From Pseudomonas laurylsulfatiphila (GTDB taxonomy: Bacteria; Pseudomonadota; Gammaproteobacteria; Pseudomonadales; Pseudomonadaceae): a stretch of DNA of 64,000 nucleotides. A program made the translations under genes and the position numbers. The notes under the pieces were generated by a model. It saw nothing but the letters and a program-made list of their open reading frames with translations. It was not told where the DNA came from and made no database searches. This document shows positions 16,069 through 24,682 of the stretch, in pieces. The stretch lies in contig NZ_NIRS01000004.1 in the NCBI RefSeq assembly GCF_002934665.1, positions 312,501 through 376,500 on the forward strand, in the 5' to 3' direction. Positions within the stretch are counted from its first letter, which is position 1. Each line of letters opens with the position of its first letter.

Positions 16069-17463
16069 ATGGTTAACAATCTTCGTATCAATCGAAATAC
16101 CACCCTCAAAGGATTGACCTTCTGGGGACAGTGGGCGCTTGGCCTAGGCTTTGTTGTTGCCCTATTATTGGTATTGGTTTATTACAAGACGGGGACGGTT
16201 GAGTTCTATTATCGAGTCTGTGCAACTCTTACTGTACTAGCATCGGTTCCAGCTTATTCCTGGTGCGGCGTTTATGCAAAGAAGGACAATTACCTGGAGG
16301 GTCTGGTAAGACTTCTCATGGGTTGGTCAATGACACTGGCAGCGCTGGCTATTGTCGCCTTCCTCTGCAAGGCCAACGAACTGTTTTCTCGTCAAATCAT
16401 TCTGGTATGGGCTATCTGCAGCTACATCGGGCAGGCGCTGTTGTACGTCCCGCTGCATGGTTTTTCGAAGTACTACCAACGGGCACTTCAAATTGAACGC
16501 AGAACGCTGATTGTGGGTACTGGCGAGCTGGCGCTGGGGCTGGCTAATAAGCTTCGTACCCTCCATCACTTCCCATTGGTAGGCCTGGTAAGTTCCGACA
16601 CCACTCCTTTGCTGGAGGCAGGTGCGCCACCGGTCGTAGGCCCGCAAGAGGAACTGCTCGAACTGATCAAGACTCATGACATCCGACGCCTGTACATCAC
16701 GCTACCGCTGAGCGAAGCGGCACAAATCGAAGAAATGTATGTCGACTTGCTGGATGCCAACGTCGATGTTGTCTGGGTCCCGGACTTGAATAGCCTGACG
16801 CTGCTCAATCACTCGGTCAGTGATGTGGATGGCATGCCGGCAATCCATTTGATTGAATGCCCGCTGAGCAGCCAACCCACTGCCGCGCTGAGTAAAAGCC
16901 TGTTCGATAAAAGCGTGGCTCTGATGGCCATTGTCGCTCTAAGCCCGTTACTGCTGATCATTGGCCTGGCCGTCAAACTCACATCCCAGGGTCCGGTATT
17001 TTTCAAACAGGACCGCCACGGCTGGAACGGGAAGGTTATCAAGGTCTGGAAGTTTCGCTCGATGCGCGTGCACGACGATCATGAGGTCAAGCAAGCCAGT
17101 CGTAACGACTCGCGGATTACCCCGGTCGGGCGCTTTATCCGTCGCACTTCCATCGATGAGTTGCCGCAGTTGTTCAATGTCTTGCAAGGTCATATGGCGC
17201 TGGTCGGGCCACGCCCCCATGCCGTTGCGCACAATGACTACTACTCCGGCAAGATTCTCGCCTACATGGCGCGCCACCGAATCAAACCGGGGATCACCGG
17301 GTTGGCTCAAATCAACGGTTGCCGCGGCGAGACCGACACCATCGACAAGATGCAGAAACGCGTCGAGATCGACCTTAAGTACATCAATAACTGGTCGTTG
17401 TGGCTGGATGTGAAAATCCTGGTGAAGACGCCGTTCACCTTGCTGTCGAAAGACATTTATTGA
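16069..17463 (+). CDS. Undecaprenyl-phosphate hexose-1-phosphate transferase (initiating enzyme)
   Basis: 464 residues, WbaP/WcaJ type (PHPT family). The N-terminal half has four hydrophobic segments and a CoA-binding-like domain (LIVGTGELALGLA). A fifth segment, ALMAIVALSPLLLIIGLAV, starts the catalytic bacterial sugar transferase domain. Catalytic motifs are present: KVWKFRSMRVH, RRTSIDELPQLFNVLQG, ALVGPRPHA and PGITGLAQINGCRGET. It attaches the first sugar-1-phosphate, commonly glucose, to undecaprenyl phosphate. GGGGAT lies about 9 nt before the ATG at 16069. ATG 16045 is an alternative. It is followed by an IS66 remnant rather than the next polysaccharide gene. Confidence 0.85.
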   Translation: MVNNLRINRNTTLKGLTFWGQWALGLGFVVALLLVLVYYKTGTVEFYYRVCATLTVLASVPAYSWCGVYAKKDNYLEGLVRLLMGWSMTLAALAIVAFLCKANELFSRQIILVWAICSYIGQALLYVPLHGFSKYYQRALQIERRTLIVGTGELALGLANKLRTLHHFPLVGLVSSDTTPLLEAGAPPVVGPQEELLELIKTHDIRRLYITLPLSEAAQIEEMYVDLLDANVDVVWVPDLNSLTLLNHSVSDVDGMPAIHLIECPLSSQPTAALSKSLFDKSVALMAIVALSPLLLIIGLAVKLTSQGPVFFKQDRHGWNGKVIKVWKFRSMRVHDDHEVKQASRNDSRITPVGRFIRRTSIDELPQLFNVLQGHMALVGPRPHAVAHNDYYSGKILAYMARHRIKPGITGLAQINGCRGETDTIDKMQKRVEIDLKYINNWSLWLDVKILVKTPFTLLSKDIY

Positions 17464-17478
17464 GGGTGCACCTGCAGG

Positions 17479-17745
17479 CTAACCAGGAGAAGCAAGCCAT
17501 TTGCGCACCGCGTTAGCCTCGTCACTCGTGGCTGGATGTTTCACCAGCCACGCCTGCAACTGCAGCGACAGGTTGTTCTGCTGTCGACTTTCCTGGCGAT
17601 GTTCATCGCCAACTTCTTTTAAATCTCCGCTCGATACCGTACAGCCTGCTGAGCAAATGCAGGGCAATATCGGCATGCCCGAACTTATCATCAGGCAAGC
17701 GCAACGGCGGTAGTTGACCGCAAAAAAGTGGATATCGGGCAATCA
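17479..17745 (-). pseudogene. IS66-type transposase remnant, frameshifted
   Basis: Two minus-strand frames join into one IS66 C-terminal segment: LPDDKFGHADIALHLLSRLY and GIERRFK in one frame, then EVGDEHRQESRQQ, LQAWL and ANAVRKWLAS in the next. The LYGIER, RQQ and LQAWL spacing matches IS66 family transposases as I remember them. The frames meet in a TTTAAAAGAAG run at about 17614-17623, where one extra A breaks reading. No IS ends were identified. The fragment lies between the initiating transferase and rfaH. Confidence 0.6.
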
Positions 17746-17943
17746 CGTGACGGCATAAATCTGTTCGCGAGCCGGAACGCCAGCTACGCCATAAAGATGC
17801 GGTCCTGACTGGGACCGCTACCTTCCCGGCGCTGCGAAAAAAGCTTAATGCCTACTGAGGGGGGAGCGAAGACGGGAGCAACTAATTTTGTTGCCAGAAT
17901 GGTATCTGCTCGTTGATTGGCGGGCCGGGACCAACGCGCCGTG

Positions 17944-18480
17944 TCAATGCTTACTGATATTAACCAGGGGGATGCTGATTCTTTGCTCACGCTGCAGCAG
18001 CGTCATCAGGAGCAACACACGCTGCTCTCCCTCCATCGCCAGGAAGATCGCTTCCACATCGACAAAAGGCCCTTCATTGATACGTACCCGCTCGCCACAG
18101 GCAAACCGAGCCTCCACAGGGGCTCCGCTATCATGCTCATAAAGTCGGGCGATCAAGTCATCACCTACGGGCAGCGGCTTGCCGCCAAAACTGACAATTC
18201 GCAATACACCGCGTGTAGAACGCAAAGGCGCCCAGCTCTCACCTGAGCCGAGCTGGATAAACAGATAACCTGGAAACAGCGATTCGCGCACAGTCCTCAT
18301 GCGCCCCTGTAAATCACGCTCGCGCTGGTGTGTAGGGCGAAAACAGGTATATCCCTGGTTAATCAGATTGATCTCTGCACGCTCGTCCTGGCTCGCCTTG
18401 CACTGAACCAAATACCATGCACTAGCGGTGAGACTCTCAGGCAAGGTCGCTTGAACAGCCGAAGCACTATGGATGGACAC
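17944..18480 (-). CDS. rfaH: RfaH-type transcription antiterminator
   Basis: 178 residues, NusG paralogue. The N-terminal domain begins SAWYLVQCKASQDERAE and continues with GYTCFRPTHQRE and LFPGYLFIQL, then STRGVLRIVSFGG, the NusG/RfaH NGN pattern. The C-terminal 55 residues carry the KOW-like region (GERVRINEGPFVDVEAIF). RfaH binds the ops DNA element in a paused elongation complex and prevents termination in long polysaccharide operons. A perfect ops sequence lies at 21966-21977. A GTG start at 18480 is chosen because AAGGGG lies 8 nt upstream; the open frame continues to 18570. It is transcribed opposite to its neighbours. Confidence 0.82.
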   Translation of the reverse strand: MSIHSASAVQATLPESLTASAWYLVQCKASQDERAEINLINQGYTCFRPTHQRERDLQGRMRTVRESLFPGYLFIQLGSGESWAPLRSTRGVLRIVSFGGKPLPVGDDLIARLYEHDSGAPVEARFACGERVRINEGPFVDVEAIFLAMEGEQRVLLLMTLLQREQRISIPLVNISKH

Positions 18481-19113
18481 AATCAGCCCCTTCTGCGCCA
18501 ATGCGGTCAAGTAGCTCCATGGATTTACCCCCGACCTTGCGACGGACTTCTCCCAAGGCTGGAAGCGCACCTGAAAAACGGAGTTGGACGATCATGAAAA
18601 CCTGGCCCTTAAAACAACGCGAAACTTATTGGCAATAAACGAATGCCAGGGAACGCTTTACCCAAGGCGATCGCCTACGCTTACCATCAAACTACACCTC
18701 ACGGTATTTAACATAGCCAAACACTGAACAATACAAAAAAGTCGAAAAAGTTATAATTCGTCCGATAACACCAAGAAATGTTATTTAACGTGTTATTTAA
18801 TATCGGGCTTTATATCTGGATATTTTTTTTACTGCATGGCATTCATTAGTGCGTGGCATTTAATGGTTGATGTTGCCGTGGGTTGCCAGTTATGATTTTT
18901 AGCGTAGCAACCGTAAAGCACGCTCCAAGTCCAGATTCCAGCAGACCAGAGTCTTAGCAGCGAATAGTTTCATCCAGTACGGTAACTCCTCACGGAAAGA
19001 GGCACACACGCAATAGCTGCAAGCCGTCACAAAAGTGCCATTGAAGAAAAACAGAATTTCAGTCTTTCCAATTGCACCATCACCACAAGTGTGGAATTTC
19101 CAGGGAGGTTGCC
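18481..19113. other. AT-rich divergent promoter region between rfaH and etp
   Basis: About 630 bp without a credible gene. It contains long AT-rich stretches (about 18720-18830) that should bind H-NS-like MvaT proteins, inferred from composition. It should carry promoters for rfaH (minus) and for etp/etk (plus). No ops element was found here. Confidence 0.4.
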
Positions 19114-19554
19114 TTGTTTAACAAGATTCTAATCGTTTGCATTGGCAACATTTGCCGAAGCCCTACTGCAGAACATTTGTTGCGAAATGCACTGGGCCGG
19201 TCCGACATAGAAGTCAGCTCCGCGGGTCTTGGCGCGCTACAAGACCACCCTATCGAGTCCACCGCCCGGGTCGTACTGGAAGAGCATGGCCATCTGCCAA
19301 ATGAGCACAAAGCCAATCAACTGACCCCTGCCGCCATCAGCGAATCGGATCTGATCCTAGTGATGGAGCAATCGCACATAGACCGTGTTCTCAAGCTCGC
19401 GCCTGCAGCGCGAGGAAAGGTCTTCTTGCTGGGCAAGTGGCAGAACAACCGCGAAATCAGCGACCCCTACCGTCAAGGCAAACCTGCTTTTGTGCATGCA
19501 TACGCGTTGATTGAAGAAGCAGTAACCGCCTGGGCACGGCGTCTCGCACGCTAA
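19114..19554 (+). CDS. etp: Low-molecular-weight protein tyrosine phosphatase (Wzb/Etp type)
   Basis: 146 residues. The phosphatase P-loop CIGNICRSP (CX5R-S) lies at the N-terminus, and the acid-loop Asp-Pro is present in SDPYRQG. These enzymes dephosphorylate the partner tyrosine kinase, here the Etk homologue 37 bp downstream. The TTG at 19114 is chosen because GGGAGG lies 7 nt before it and the product begins FNKILIVCIGN as in the family. Further upstream TTG-initiated reading would add a His-rich stretch with no family support. Confidence 0.88.
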   Translation: MFNKILIVCIGNICRSPTAEHLLRNALGRSDIEVSSAGLGALQDHPIESTARVVLEEHGHLPNEHKANQLTPAAISESDLILVMEQSHIDRVLKLAPAARGKVFLLGKWQNNREISDPYRQGKPAFVHAYALIEEAVTAWARRLAR

Positions 19555-19591
19555 ACCACTCCTCGAATACCTGTTAAAAAAGAACCCACTT

Positions 19592-21817
19592 ATGCAGCAA
19601 ACTCCAGCATTAACCTCACAGGACGATGATGAAATCGACTTGATGGGCCTACTCGGGACACTGGTCGATCATAAATGGTTGATTGCCGGGATCACTGCTG
19701 CCTCCATGGTCGTTGGAACGGCCTATGCGGTTTTGGCCAATCCTGTTTACCAGGCAACTGCCTTGATCCAGGTGGAGGCCAAAAAAAATGACATGCTCGG
19801 CTTCTCCGATATCAACAGCATGTTGGGTAAAGAGTCACCTTCAGCCACAGAAATTGAATTAATCAAATCACGCGCGATCATCGGCAAGGTTGTCGACAAC
19901 CTATCGCTCGATATCACTGTCGAGCCAAATCGTTTTCCGGTGATCGGCGACTTTATTGCTCGTCGGTTCAAACCAGACACGGTTAATTCGGTCGCGACGC
20001 CATGGCTTGGCATGAACAGTTTTGCCTGGGGTGGTGAAGCCCTGAAAATATTTCAGCTTGAGCTTCCACAAGAGCTTCTAGGTCAGGAACTAACTTTCGT
20101 CAGCGGTGAGAGTGGCCACTTCACTTTGCTGGATGAAGACGACAATGTCCTGCTCGAAGGTCAAGTGGGCCAAGCCTACGACCAAGACGGCATCAAACTG
20201 CAGGTCGAAGTGTTGCAGGCGAATCCCGGTACAACGTTCAGCATTGTGCGCGACCAGCGGCTGACCAGTATTTTGAAGTACCAAAAGGTACTTGATGTAT
20301 CAGAGCGCGGTAAAGAATCCGGCATGATCGGATTGGCTCTTGAGAGCGAGAAACCGGCCGAAGCCATTCAAATCCTCAATGAAATCGCCAAGCTCTATGT
20401 AAGGCAAAATGTTGAGCGAACGTCGGCCGAAGCTGCTCAAAGCCTGGAGTTTTTAAACGACCAACTGCCTCAGGTCCGTAAAGACCTGGAAAAAGCCGAA
20501 AACGCCCTGAACAAGTATCAAATTCGCAGTAAATCCATCGATATCAGCCTGGAAGCCAAAGCCATTCTCGATCAGATCGTGGCGCTTGATACCAGCATCT
20601 CCGAACTGAAATTGCAGCAAGCGGAAATGGATCGCAAGTTTACCCGTCAGCATCCCGCCTATCGGGCCTTGCTCAGCCAATTAGGCGAGCTGACAGCCAA
20701 GCAGAATGGCTTGGCCAAAAAAGTCGAGGGCCTGCCTTCAACACAGCAAGAACTGCTTAGCCTCACCCGCGATGTAAAAGTCAGCACCGAAATTTATACC
20801 CAGCTCCTGAATAAATCCCAGGAACTGGATGTAATGCGTGCCGGCACCGTGGGCAACGTGCGCTTGATCGATACCGCCGACGTGGATCTGCTTAAGCCCG
20901 TTAAACCCAAGAAGGCCCTTATCGTACTTATTGCCACCCTGTTCGGGGCTATTCTGGCTGCTGCATTGGTGCTTTTTCGCAAAGCCCTTAATCGTGGGGT
21001 GGAAAATCCGGATCAAATTGAACAACTGGGGTTGCCGGTGTATGCATCCATCCCTTTCAGCACACTGCAAAAAAGTGAAGAAAGCAAAACCCTCCGAACT
21101 GGCCGAGGCCGCAGTAACAATGTCGCCCCCATACTGGCCAGCAGTCACCCCACCGACCTGGCCATAGAAGGATTGCGCAGCCTGCGCACCAGTCTGCACT
21201 TCGCCATGCTCGAAGCCAGCAATAATCGGCTGATGATCTCCGGCCCAAGCCCCAAGGTAGGTAAAACCTTTGTTTCCGCCAACCTCGCCGCAGTCATCGC
21301 TCAGACCGGCCAGCGTGTATTGCTGATCGACGTGGATATGCGCAAAGGGTATTTGCATAAAGTATTCGGAACCCCCGCTGAAAACGGGCTTTCAGATTTA
21401 CTGGTCAAGCGCTGCGACCTGGCAACCGCGATCAATAAAACTGAATTCGAGCACCTTGACGTTATCGGCCGCGGACAAATACCGCCCAACCCTTCAGAAC
21501 TGCTAATGCACGCGAACTTCAGTGCCTTTCTGGACGAAGTCAGCGCCCAGTACGACCTGGTAATTCTGGATACTCCACCGTTGCTGGCGGTGACGGATGC
21601 GGCGATTGTCGGCCGCCAATCGGGCACCAGCTTGATTGTGACGCGCTTTGCGCTTAACCCGGTTCGTGAAATTGAATTGACCATGCGTCGCTTTGCTCAA
21701 AATGGCATCGATTTGAAAGGCGCCATTTTCAATGGTGTTGAAAAACGCGCCTCGGCCAAATATGGCTATGCCGATTATGGTTATTACAACTACGAATATA
21801 AATCAGAGAAAGCTTAG
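19592..21817 (+). CDS. etk: Polysaccharide co-polymerase / tyrosine autokinase (Wzc/Etk type)
   Basis: 741 residues. The N-terminal Wzz domain (EIDLMGLLGTLVDHKWLI, first membrane helix at about 29-50) is followed by a periplasmic coiled-coil region. A second helix lies at about 443-462 (LIVLIATLFGAILAAALVLF). The cytoplasmic BY-kinase has Walker A SGPSPKVGKT near residue 550, Walker A' LLIDVDMRKG and Walker B LVILDTPP near 657. A C-terminal tyrosine cluster (YGYADYGYYNYEY) is the autophosphorylation tail. It sets chain length and links to the Wza-type exporter, supplied here by the gene at 34722. It is co-transcribed with etp. Confidence 0.92.
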   Translation: MQQTPALTSQDDDEIDLMGLLGTLVDHKWLIAGITAASMVVGTAYAVLANPVYQATALIQVEAKKNDMLGFSDINSMLGKESPSATEIELIKSRAIIGKVVDNLSLDITVEPNRFPVIGDFIARRFKPDTVNSVATPWLGMNSFAWGGEALKIFQLELPQELLGQELTFVSGESGHFTLLDEDDNVLLEGQVGQAYDQDGIKLQVEVLQANPGTTFSIVRDQRLTSILKYQKVLDVSERGKESGMIGLALESEKPAEAIQILNEIAKLYVRQNVERTSAEAAQSLEFLNDQLPQVRKDLEKAENALNKYQIRSKSIDISLEAKAILDQIVALDTSISELKLQQAEMDRKFTRQHPAYRALLSQLGELTAKQNGLAKKVEGLPSTQQELLSLTRDVKVSTEIYTQLLNKSQELDVMRAGTVGNVRLIDTADVDLLKPVKPKKALIVLIATLFGAILAAALVLFRKALNRGVENPDQIEQLGLPVYASIPFSTLQKSEESKTLRTGRGRSNNVAPILASSHPTDLAIEGLRSLRTSLHFAMLEASNNRLMISGPSPKVGKTFVSANLAAVIAQTGQRVLLIDVDMRKGYLHKVFGTPAENGLSDLLVKRCDLATAINKTEFEHLDVIGRGQIPPNPSELLMHANFSAFLDEVSAQYDLVILDTPPLLAVTDAAIVGRQSGTSLIVTRFALNPVREIELTMRRFAQNGIDLKGAIFNGVEKRASAKYGYADYGYYNYEYKSEKA

Positions 21818-21841
21818 TTAACTAACTGTTATCTAAACCCC

Positions 21842-21874
21842 GCTACCGTCGAGCAGAAGTGCATGGCGGTAGCC
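21842..21874 (+). other. Hairpin after etk containing a second ops-like core
   Basis: GCTACCG (21842-21848) can pair with CGGTAGC (21867-21873). The 3' arm includes GGCGGTAGCC, identical to the first nine bases of the ops consensus. No T-run follows. It could be a weak attenuator after etk or a relic of an ops element. Confidence 0.4.
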
Positions 21875-21965
21875 ATATCAACTCCACCTTGCTATCTGCA
21901 ACTGAAAAAAGATGCAGACATATTAATAAACAATGACGCTCTCAGGGACTGGCAATTAATCCTGG

Positions 21966-21977
21966 GGCGGTAGCGTG
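21966..21977 (+). promoter_or_regulatory. ops element (RfaH recruitment site)
   Basis: GGCGGTAGCGTG is an exact match to the operon polarity suppressor core that pauses RNA polymerase and recruits RfaH. It lies about 180 bp upstream of wecB on the coding strand, in the position expected for a long untranslated leader. An rfaH gene lies 3.5 kb away. It is predicted to control at least wecB through wecG (22.1-31.6 kb). Confidence 0.85.
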
Positions 21978-22155
21978 GCAAAAATCAAATTCGTGCTGCC
22001 CCACGTCGATGGTTATCCGTTAATTCGACATATTTCTCTGGATCAACAAAAGTTGGATCGCCGTTGTTTTATACAACTTCGATCTGAAACAACATTTGTC
22101 AGTCAGTCCAAACATCCCTCCCCCTTCAGTTTCGAACATAGCAATGGATCGCCCT

Positions 22156-23274
22156 ATGAAGACCCTATGCATTTTTGGTACCCGTCCTGAGGCCATTAAA
22201 ATGGCTCCACTTGCGTTGGCACTGGCGGCAGATGAACGCTTTGAGGCGAAAGTCTGCGTCACCGGCCAACACCGTGAAATGCTCGATCAAGTGTTGGGGT
22301 TGTTTGCCATTGAGCCGGACTTCGACCTGAACATCATGAAACCCGGCCAGGACCTGACCGATGTCACCAGCGCCATCCTGCAGGGGCTGAAGAAAGTCCT
22401 GGCAGAATTCAAACCCGATATTGTGTTGGTTCACGGAGATACCGCCACCACCTTTGCGGCCAGCCTCGCGGCCTACTACCAGCAGATTCCGGTTGCGCAC
22501 GTGGAAGCCGGTTTGCGCACGGGTAACCTCTACTCGCCGTGGCCGGAAGAAGGCAATCGCAAACTCACGGGGGCGTTGGCCAACCTGCACTTCGCACCAA
22601 CCGAAACGTCACAAGCCAATCTGCTGCGCGAGGGCGTTGATCCAGACACTATCGTCGTCACGGGCAACACAGTGATCGATGCCCTGCTGGATGTCGTCAA
22701 ACGTCTCGATCGGGACCAGGAACTGCTTGCCCAAGCCTCTGCGCCGGCGGCCTTTCTGGACCCCGCTCGAAAATTGATCCTTGTTACAGGCCATCGCCGG
22801 GAAAGTTTCGGTGATGGCTTCGAGCGCATCTGTCAGGCGTTGATGGAGGTTGCCCAGCAACATCCAGAGGTTGATATCGTCTATCCCGTGCACCTCAATC
22901 CCAATGTGCGCGAGCCGGTCAATCGACTACTGACCGGCATTGACAACATCTACCTGATCGAACCCCTGGACTACCTGCCTTTCGTCCACATGATGAGCCG
23001 TGCGCACATCATTCTGACCGACTCCGGAGGCATCCAGGAGGAAGCGCCGTCGCTAGGCAAACCCGTGCTGGTGATGCGCGACACCACAGAACGGCCAGAG
23101 GCCGTTGCCGCAGGCACGGTGAAACTGGTCGGCACCGAAACCGCCGAGATCGCCCGTGAGTTGAACCGCTTGCTGACCGATACGGTTGCCTACCGCACCA
23201 TGAGTTACGCCCATAACCCCTACGGCGACGGTAAGGCCTGCCAGCGCATCATCGAGGCGCTACTCGCTCGTTAA
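22156..23274 (+). CDS. wecB: UDP-N-acetylglucosamine 2-epimerase WecB
   Basis: 372 residues. It converts UDP-GlcNAc to UDP-ManNAc. Family signatures are clear: FGTRPEAIKMAPL at the N-terminus, VTGQHREML, VHGDTATTFA, HVEAGLRTG, TGHRRESFG, DSGGIQEEAPSLGKPVLVMR and TTERPE. The ATG at 22156 gives the family-standard start MKTLCIFGTRPE. An in-frame ATG four codons earlier is possible, and neither has a strong Shine-Dalgarno. It is the first gene after the ops element and supplies substrate to WecC. Confidence 0.93.
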   Translation: MKTLCIFGTRPEAIKMAPLALALAADERFEAKVCVTGQHREMLDQVLGLFAIEPDFDLNIMKPGQDLTDVTSAILQGLKKVLAEFKPDIVLVHGDTATTFAASLAAYYQQIPVAHVEAGLRTGNLYSPWPEEGNRKLTGALANLHFAPTETSQANLLREGVDPDTIVVTGNTVIDALLDVVKRLDRDQELLAQASAPAAFLDPARKLILVTGHRRESFGDGFERICQALMEVAQQHPEVDIVYPVHLNPNVREPVNRLLTGIDNIYLIEPLDYLPFVHMMSRAHIILTDSGGIQEEAPSLGKPVLVMRDTTERPEAVAAGTVKLVGTETAEIARELNRLLTDTVAYRTMSYAHNPYGDGKACQRIIEALLAR

Positions 23275-23363
23275 CCCCCTCCCTTGCTTAACAGCCGTTG
23301 CGTTGCACGGCTGTTATCTCGCTTGAAAAACGTATCTAACACATCACTATTCAAGGACGTTCC

Positions 23364-24632
23364 ATGCCTTTCAAAACCATCTCCGTCGTTGGTCTCGGGT
23401 ATATCGGCTTGCCCACTGCGGCTGTCTTCGCCTCGCGCAAAAAACAAGTGATCGGTGTCGACGTTAATCAAAACGCGGTTGATATCATCAACCGTGGAGA
23501 GATTCATATCGTTGAGCCAGACCTGGACATGGTTGTGCATGCGGCTGTGACTGAAGGCTACCTGCGCGCCACCACCCGGCCGGAACCCGCCGATGCTTTT
23601 CTGATCGCCGTGCCCACTCCGTTCAAGGGCGACCATGAACCGGACCTGACCTACATCGAATCGGCCAGTAAAAGCATTGCCCCGGTATTGAAGAAAGGCG
23701 ACCTGGTCATTCTTGAATCAACCTCCCCGGTCGGCGCTACCGAACAGATGGCCGCCTGGCTCGCCGAAGCCCGTCCAGACCTGAGTTTTCCGCAAACCCA
23801 CGGTGAAAACTCCGACATCCGCATTGCCCACTGCCCGGAACGCGTACTACCCGGCCACGTGCTGCGCGAGCTGGTGCAGAACGACCGAGTTATCGGTGGC
23901 ATGACACCGAAGTGCTCGGAGTTGGCCATCAGCCTTTACAAGATCTTCGTCCAGGGCGAATGCATCGTTACCAATGCCCGCACTGCGGAAATGTGCAAAC
24001 TCACCGAGAACAGCTTTCGCGACGTGAACATTGCCTTCGCCAACGAACTCTCGATGATTTGCGACAAACTGGATATCAACGTCTGGGAACTGATCCGCTT
24101 GGCCAACCGGCACCCAAGGGTCAACATCCTGCAACCTGGTCCTGGAGTAGGTGGGCACTGCATTGCCGTTGATCCCTGGTTTATTGTCAGCAAGACCCCC
24201 GAACACGCCAAGTTGATTCGGACTGCACGTGAAGTAAATGATGGAAAGCCTAAATGGGTATTGGAAAAAGTACAGTTAGCTGTTGCTGATTTTTTGCAAA
24301 CCCATCCAGACAAGAGCGCCCGAGAAGTTACGATTGCCTGCTTCGGACTAGCCTTCAAGCCGGACATAGATGATCTACGAGAAAGTCCTGCGACGGCGAT
24401 CTGCGAGCAGATCTCAAAAATGCATCCGGGAATTGTGTTAGCTGTTGAGCCTAACATTGATCTCTTGCCAGCCAAGCTTGAAAAAAGCATGTCACTGAGC
24501 ATGATAGAACCCGCTCTCGCAGAGGCAGACGTAATAGTACTACTCGTTGACCATAAAGAATTCAAAGAAATTGAAAGTAGTAAAATCAGAACTCGCCATA
24601 CCATTGACACAAGGGGGATTTGGAAAGCATAA
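23364..24632 (+). CDS. wecC: UDP-N-acetyl-D-mannosamine dehydrogenase WecC
   Basis: 422 residues. NAD-dependent four-electron oxidation of UDP-ManNAc to UDP-ManNAcA. The Rossmann motif GLGYIGLPTA lies at residues 10-19. The active-site cysteine is in GPGVGGHCIAVDPW near residue 266. LAFKPDIDDLRESPA marks the C-terminal UDP-binding domain. The next dehydrogenase starts 50 bp downstream. The last 300 bp become AT-richer, so a composition boundary falls within this gene. Confidence 0.93.
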   Translation: MPFKTISVVGLGYIGLPTAAVFASRKKQVIGVDVNQNAVDIINRGEIHIVEPDLDMVVHAAVTEGYLRATTRPEPADAFLIAVPTPFKGDHEPDLTYIESASKSIAPVLKKGDLVILESTSPVGATEQMAAWLAEARPDLSFPQTHGENSDIRIAHCPERVLPGHVLRELVQNDRVIGGMTPKCSELAISLYKIFVQGECIVTNARTAEMCKLTENSFRDVNIAFANELSMICDKLDINVWELIRLANRHPRVNILQPGPGVGGHCIAVDPWFIVSKTPEHAKLIRTAREVNDGKPKWVLEKVQLAVADFLQTHPDKSAREVTIACFGLAFKPDIDDLRESPATAICEQISKMHPGIVLAVEPNIDLLPAKLEKSMSLSMIEPALAEADVIVLLVDHKEFKEIESSKIRTRHTIDTRGIWKA

Positions 24633-24682
24633 CCCCCCCCTTCACAAACATCATTCAACTCAGTAATTCTAGCGGACATTTT

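Noticed and set aside
18840..18885. Possible sigma54 promoter (TGGCAT...TTGAT) before etp
   Set aside because: The GG-N10-GC core is not met, and the match is no better than expected in AT-rich DNA.
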